This document shows positions 31,197 through 34,079 of a stretch of DNA of 34,079 nucleotides, in pieces. The notes beneath the pieces are model-generated. The model searched no databases. It was not told the origin of the DNA and saw nothing but the letters and a program-made list of their open reading frames with translations. Each line of letters starts with the position of its first letter. Position 1 is the stretch's first letter. The DNA comes from SXXH01 sp041165735 (GTDB lineage Bacteria; Planctomycetota; UBA1135; GCA-002686595), in contig JBKDQQ010000146.1 of assembly GCA_046341775.1 (NCBI GenBank), positions 1-34,079 on the forward strand, in the 5' to 3' direction. A program made the translations under genes and the position numbers.

Positions 31197-31413
31197 GCCG
31201 ATGGGCCGCGGCGTTCGTGACTGGCCGAGTCGCGGAGCGGTCCGCGAGCATCGGGCGCGGATTCCGACCGGGCACGGCGACGGGAGTCTCCCTCGGAGTC
31301 GCGCTGCGCATTCGCGCCGGCCCATCTGGCGAGCAGCCGAGACACGCTTGAAGGCGTTCCTCGCAAAGGGGAAGTCGCGGGCTTTGGAGAGGTGCGACCA
31401 TCCCCTGTTTTCT

Positions 31414-31441
31414 TTGATAAAGATCCACAAGTAGCTATTTT
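31414..31441 (+). promoter_or_regulatory. Sigma-70-like promoter in an AT-rich island, amidase gene
   Basis: TTGATA (31414-31419), a 16-nt spacer and TATTTT (31436-31441) resemble a housekeeping promoter. They sit in the most AT-rich stretch of the window (about 31405-31470). Transcription would give a leader of about 105 nt ahead of the ATG at 31554. This differs from the short or absent leaders elsewhere in the window. Confidence 0.45.
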
Positions 31442-31553
31442 TATTAGCCTTGGAAAGAAGCTGTAAATGCGAATGAAGCGCTGGGTTGCGTTCGCCCGCC
31501 CGCAGTCAGAGTCCACCGCGGGGGCCTTGCGACCGGTCATACTTGGAGGAGTC

Positions 31554-33005
31554 ATGCACGCGAAAACCCTTCGAAGCCTTGGATCGTCCAACTTCGGGCG
31601 CGCCGCCGGCGCGTTGGCGCTTGCGTGCATCGGCATCTCGGCGCACCGCGCAGTGGCGCAGCAACTTCCCTTGTCTCGCAATCCGGTCGCGCCCGAGGAG
31701 CTGCAGCTGGTCGTGGACTCGGGCCTGCGCCTCGAGCGGCGGCAAGGGACGGTGGAACTCGGCCTCGACGCGACCGCCGCGCGCTTCGACGCCGCGGGTC
31801 GCCTGTGGTTCGAGCGCAGCCGCGACGACGGAAGGTTCGAGCTGGCGCGCGAGGCGTGGGTGCTGGACCTCGGCGCGAACGCGCCGCGCCGCCCGGCGAT
31901 CGGCGATGTCGCGCCGCCGCCCGGCGCGCAGCTCGTCGCGCCGCCGGCCGCGCTCGGCGCTCCGCACAGGATCTGCATCGATCCAGGCCATGGCGGCACC
32001 GACCCCGGGGCGGTCGGCAACGGCCTGTTCGAGGAGGCGGTGGTGCTCGACGTAGCGCTCCGCTTGCGCGACCTGCTCGAACTGGACAGCGCGGATCCGC
32101 AAGGCGGCTCCAGCTGGACGCTGCTCTTGACGCGCACCACCGACGCGTCGGTCAGCCTGGCCCAGCGCTGCGACCTCGCCAATGCCTTCGCGGCGGACCG
32201 CTTCGTCTCGATCCACGCCAACTCCTTCTCGGATCCGCAGGCCAACGGCACGGAGACCTACTCGTACCAGAACGGCACCACGGGGGCCGCGCTGCGCGAT
32301 CGCATCCAGGCGCGCATGTTGCAGGCGTGGAGCACGACCGATCGCGGCGTGAAGACCGCGGGGTTCTACGTGTTGGTGAACACCGCCATGCCCGCCACCT
32401 TGAGCGAACTGGCATTCATCTCCAATCCGTCCGACGCGCAGTTGCTCGGCTCGTCCTTGGCTCGCGCCAACGCGGCGCGAGCGCACCTCTACGCGCTGCA
32501 GGAGCATTTCGGCGTCGCGCCCCATGCGCCGGCCGCGGGCGCGCCGTTCTGCGCGGGCACGGCGGCCACCTGCCCCTGCGGCAACGCCGGCCAAGGCGGC
32601 GCGGGTTGCGCCAACTCGGCGAACGCGCTCGGGGCGCTGTTGCGCGCGGACGGATACCCCTTCCTCGCGGCGGACACGCTGTCGCTCACCTGCACGGGCC
32701 TGCCGGCGACCACCGCGGTGCTGTTCTTCCAAGGCACGGCGACCTCGGGCGGCGGCACGGGCACGGTGTTCGGCGACGGCTTGCGCTGCGCCGCGGGCAC
32801 GGTCTTGCGCCTCGGCACGCGCCAGTCGAGCTTCGGCAGCGCCATCCTCGGCGGGCCGGGCGACGTGCGCGTGTCCAGCCTGGGCGCGCTGCCCGCGGGC
32901 GGAGGCGTGCGCCACTACCAGGCGTGGTACCGCAACGCCGCCTCCTACTGCACTCCGTCGACCTTCAACTTGTCGAACGGCGTGACCGTGAATTGGAAGC
33001 CATAG
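31554..33005 (+). CDS. Secreted N-acetylmuramoyl-L-alanine amidase (Amidase_3) with a planctomycete C-terminal module
   Basis: This 483-residue secreted enzyme would cleave the amide bond between muramic acid and the stem peptide. Its signal peptide is AAGALALACIGISAHRAVAQ. A beta-rich spacer follows, then an Amidase_3 domain (about residues 138-320). Zinc ligands are H146 (DPGHGG), E160 or E161 (LFEEAVV) and the His of SIHANS; the catalytic Glu is in LSELAFISN. The C-terminal 140 residues start with CPCGNAGQGGAGCANS and include VLFFQGTAT, GDGLRCAAGTVLRLG and HYQAWYRNA, a module I recall from many planctomycete secreted proteins. The ATG at 31554 has a strong GGAGGAG Shine-Dalgarno 2 nt upstream. 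An in-frame ATG at 31467 is less likely. Confidence 0.92.
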   Translation: MHAKTLRSLGSSNFGRAAGALALACIGISAHRAVAQQLPLSRNPVAPEELQLVVDSGLRLERRQGTVELGLDATAARFDAAGRLWFERSRDDGRFELAREAWVLDLGANAPRRPAIGDVAPPPGAQLVAPPAALGAPHRICIDPGHGGTDPGAVGNGLFEEAVVLDVALRLRDLLELDSADPQGGSSWTLLLTRTTDASVSLAQRCDLANAFAADRFVSIHANSFSDPQANGTETYSYQNGTTGAALRDRIQARMLQAWSTTDRGVKTAGFYVLVNTAMPATLSELAFISNPSDAQLLGSSLARANAARAHLYALQEHFGVAPHAPAAGAPFCAGTAATCPCGNAGQGGAGCANSANALGALLRADGYPFLAADTLSLTCTGLPATTAVLFFQGTATSGGGTGTVFGDGLRCAAGTVLRLGTRQSSFGSAILGGPGDVRVSSLGALPAGGGVRHYQAWYRNAASYCTPSTFNLSNGVTVNWKP

Positions 33006-33011
33006 GCGCGA

Positions 33012-33073
33012 CTGTCCAAAGGAATTGACAGATGGCGGCCCGCCGCGCCGGGTGTTCGCCGCCGGACGGGCCG
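33012..33073 (+). repeat. Composite intergenic element, copy 4: palindrome plus GC hairpin
   Basis: Positions 33012-33031 read CTGTCCAAAGGAATTGACAG, with intact CTGTC and TTGACAG ends but a diverged centre. It lies 6 nt past the amidase stop. A hairpin follows with arms 33036-33042 and 33067-33073 (CGGCCCG/CGGGCCG) and an inner CCGG/CCGG stem. The LysR -10 candidate begins 5 nt after the hairpin. Confidence 0.5.
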
Positions 33074-33078
33074 ACCGC

Positions 33079-33084
33079 TATGCT
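33079..33084 (+). promoter_or_regulatory. Putative -10 element TATGCT, leaderless-type spacing
   Basis: CTATGCT ends 6 nt before the ATG at 33091, close enough for a leaderless transcript. The palindrome copy 4 lies about 47 nt upstream. Confidence 0.45.
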
Positions 33085-33090
33085 CGCGCC

Positions 33091-33987
33091 ATGGCCGACG
33101 AGATCGAACTGCGCCACCTGCGCTACTTCCTGGCGGTGGCGGAGACGGAGAACTTCACCCGCGCCGCGGAACGCTGCGGCGTGTCGCAACCGGCGATCTC
33201 GCAGCAGATGCAACTGCTCGAGCAGGCCCTCGGCGTCCTGCTCCTCTCGCGCGCCGGGCGGCGCGTGCGCCTGACCGAGGCCGGCCGCACCTTCGCCGAG
33301 CGCGCGCGACTCGTGCTGCGCCGCATGGACGAGGCGCGCGACGCGGTGGGGGCCGTGCGCGAGGCGGTCGTGGGCCATGTCGAGGCCGCCGCCATTCCTT
33401 CGATGCTGATGGGGCGAGTGCCGCCCGCGCTGGAACGCCTGGCGAGGACCCACCCCGGGCTGACCGTCCATGTGCAGGAGCGCCCATCCCACCAAGTCGA
33501 GACCGAGGTCGAGTCGGGCCGCTGCGATCTGGGACTCGGCATCCTTTCGCGCCTCTCGATCAACCTCTCGTACGAAACGCTCGCTTCGGCTCCCCTTTGC
33601 GCCATCGTCCCGGGCGGACACCCCTTGCGCTCCGCCGCCAGCCTCGCGCCCGGCGACTTGGCGCTCGAGCGCGTGGTCCTGCATCCGCAGGGCTACGACA
33701 TGCGCCACATCGCCGACGCCTGGTTCGCCGGCGAAGGCCAACGGGCGAAGGTCGCCTGCGAGCTGACGACGATCGAATCGTTGCTCGCCGTCGTGCGCGG
33801 CGCCGGCATGCCCACGCTGCTGCCGAGCATCGCCCTCGAGGGCCGCGACGCCGCCGACCTGACCTTGGTGCCGCTCGAGGGCGCCAAGCCGATCGACTTC
33901 GGACTGATCCTGCCGCGCGGCTCGCCGCTGCCGCCCGCCGCCGACGCGCTGTTGTCGGCCTTGCGCGCCGACACGGTGCCGCGCTGA
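33091..33987 (+). CDS. LysR-family transcriptional regulator (CynR-like)
   Basis: This 298-residue regulator has an N-terminal winged helix (residues 5-65; LRHLRYFLAVAETENFTRAA, then CGVSQPAISQQMQLLEQALG) and a periplasmic-binding-protein-like co-inducer domain (about 92-295; CDLGLGILS, PLCAIVPGGHPLRSA, IESLLAVVRGAGMPTLLP). The HLRYFLAVAE and NFTRAAERCGVSQPAIS start is typical of the CynR/CbbR branch. LysR genes usually lie next to a divergent target. Here the upstream gene is the codirectional amidase, and the next gene (34011) begins 24 nt downstream. The target is therefore unclear; the downstream gene is a candidate. Confidence 0.93.
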   Translation: MADEIELRHLRYFLAVAETENFTRAAERCGVSQPAISQQMQLLEQALGVLLLSRAGRRVRLTEAGRTFAERARLVLRRMDEARDAVGAVREAVVGHVEAAAIPSMLMGRVPPALERLARTHPGLTVHVQERPSHQVETEVESGRCDLGLGILSRLSINLSYETLASAPLCAIVPGGHPLRSAASLAPGDLALERVVLHPQGYDMRHIADAWFAGEGQRAKVACELTTIESLLAVVRGAGMPTLLPSIALEGRDAADLTLVPLEGAKPIDFGLILPRGSPLPPAADALLSALRADTVPR

Positions 33988-34010
33988 GTCCTCGATAGGC
34001 ATTGGCGTGG

Positions 34011-34079
34011 ATGGACGACTTGCGCTCGAGTAGCCGATCCACCGCGGCGATCGCGGTGCGCGCATGGCCGATCGACAAC
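34011..34079 (+). CDS. Start of a further gene, cut by the window edge
   Basis: Twenty-three codons are open to the end of the window (MDDLRSSSRSTAAIAVRAW...). The RSTAAIA stretch followed by a Pro-Ile reminds me of the N-terminus of DUF2231 membrane proteins (RSTAAIAGHPIHP), but the match is too short to rely on. It begins 24 nt after the LysR stop. A TAGGCA sequence ends 9 nt before the ATG, though it does not fit TANNNT perfectly. Confidence 0.3.
   Translation, partial: MDDLRSSSRSTAAIAVRAWPIDN

Larger units (their letters stand above)
31124..31553. other. 430-bp divergent region between moxR and the amidase gene
   Basis: It contains the candidate moxR -10 (31191-31196) and the AT-rich amidase promoter (31414-31441). 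Short open frames on both strands (for example 31201-31434) are arginine-rich and lack start signals or domains. No hairpin or repeat stood out. Confidence 0.5.

Noticed and set aside
31201..31434. Small plus-strand gene upstream of the amidase
   Set aside because: No ribosome site, no domain, and the composition of a shadow frame. It also spans the AT-rich promoter.

Overview
The window is about 34 kb of very GC-rich DNA. It is densely coding, with no rRNA, tRNA, CRISPR array or insertion sequence that I could find. The gene set suggests a high-GC member of the Planctomycetota. The clues are a twin-arginine Gfo/Idh/MocA lipoprotein with a GQKP motif, a secreted amidase with a Cys/Gly-rich C-terminal module typical of planctomycete secreted proteins, a MORN-CAP fusion, and a MoxR/DUF58/VWA operon next to giant membrane-anchored proteins. 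This placement is inference; no marker gene is present.

Layout from left to right. 1-3.4 kb: the N-terminal half of an HTH/WYL-type regulator (-), a photolyase/cryptochrome (+), a small lipoprotein (+) and an outer-membrane beta-barrel protein (-). 3.8-6.6 kb: an orphan chemoreceptor with about seven HAMP-like units; its stop codon overlaps that of a convergent MORN-CAP secreted protein (-). 8.0-9.2 kb: a PHYHD1-like dioxygenase that seems to start at a CTG, coupled to a TM2 protein (-). 9.3-11.4 kb: a small membrane protein (+), a beta-carbonic anhydrase (-) and a degenerate REC-GGDEF protein (-). 11.7-16.2 kb: a persulfide dioxygenase-rhodanese (+) and a GAF/PAS histidine kinase with its NarL-type regulator (-). 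16.6-19.2 kb: cysD-cysN-VOC operon (-). 19.3-31.1 kb: a long minus-strand block. Read in the direction of transcription it is moxR, DUF58, a BatD-like protein, VWA, VWA (all overlapping or nearly so), then a CX4R phosphatase-like lipoprotein, a helical exported protein, a 1259-residue exported membrane-anchored protein and a Gfo/Idh/MocA protein. 31.5-34.1 kb: a secreted amidase (+), a LysR regulator (+) and the first 23 codons of a further gene (+).

Two non-coding patterns recur. (1) A 20-bp AT-rich palindrome close to CTGTCAAGTRAACTTGACAG occurs four times. Each copy lies between genes and 3' of a gene, and each is followed in that gene's direction by a GC-rich hairpin. I do not recognise this composite element as any described family. 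(2) Many genes are preceded by a CTAGRCT-like -10 element (TANNNT). In four cases it lies only 6-10 nt upstream of the ATG, the spacing expected of leaderless transcripts. Few genes here show a convincing Shine-Dalgarno.

Functionally the window combines sulfur handling (persulfide dioxygenase, sulfate adenylyltransferase, possibly the CX4R protein), envelope biology (Bat-like operon, amidase, beta-barrel, exported proteins) and signalling (chemoreceptor, two-component pair, pseudo-cyclase). No complete known defence or mobile system is present.
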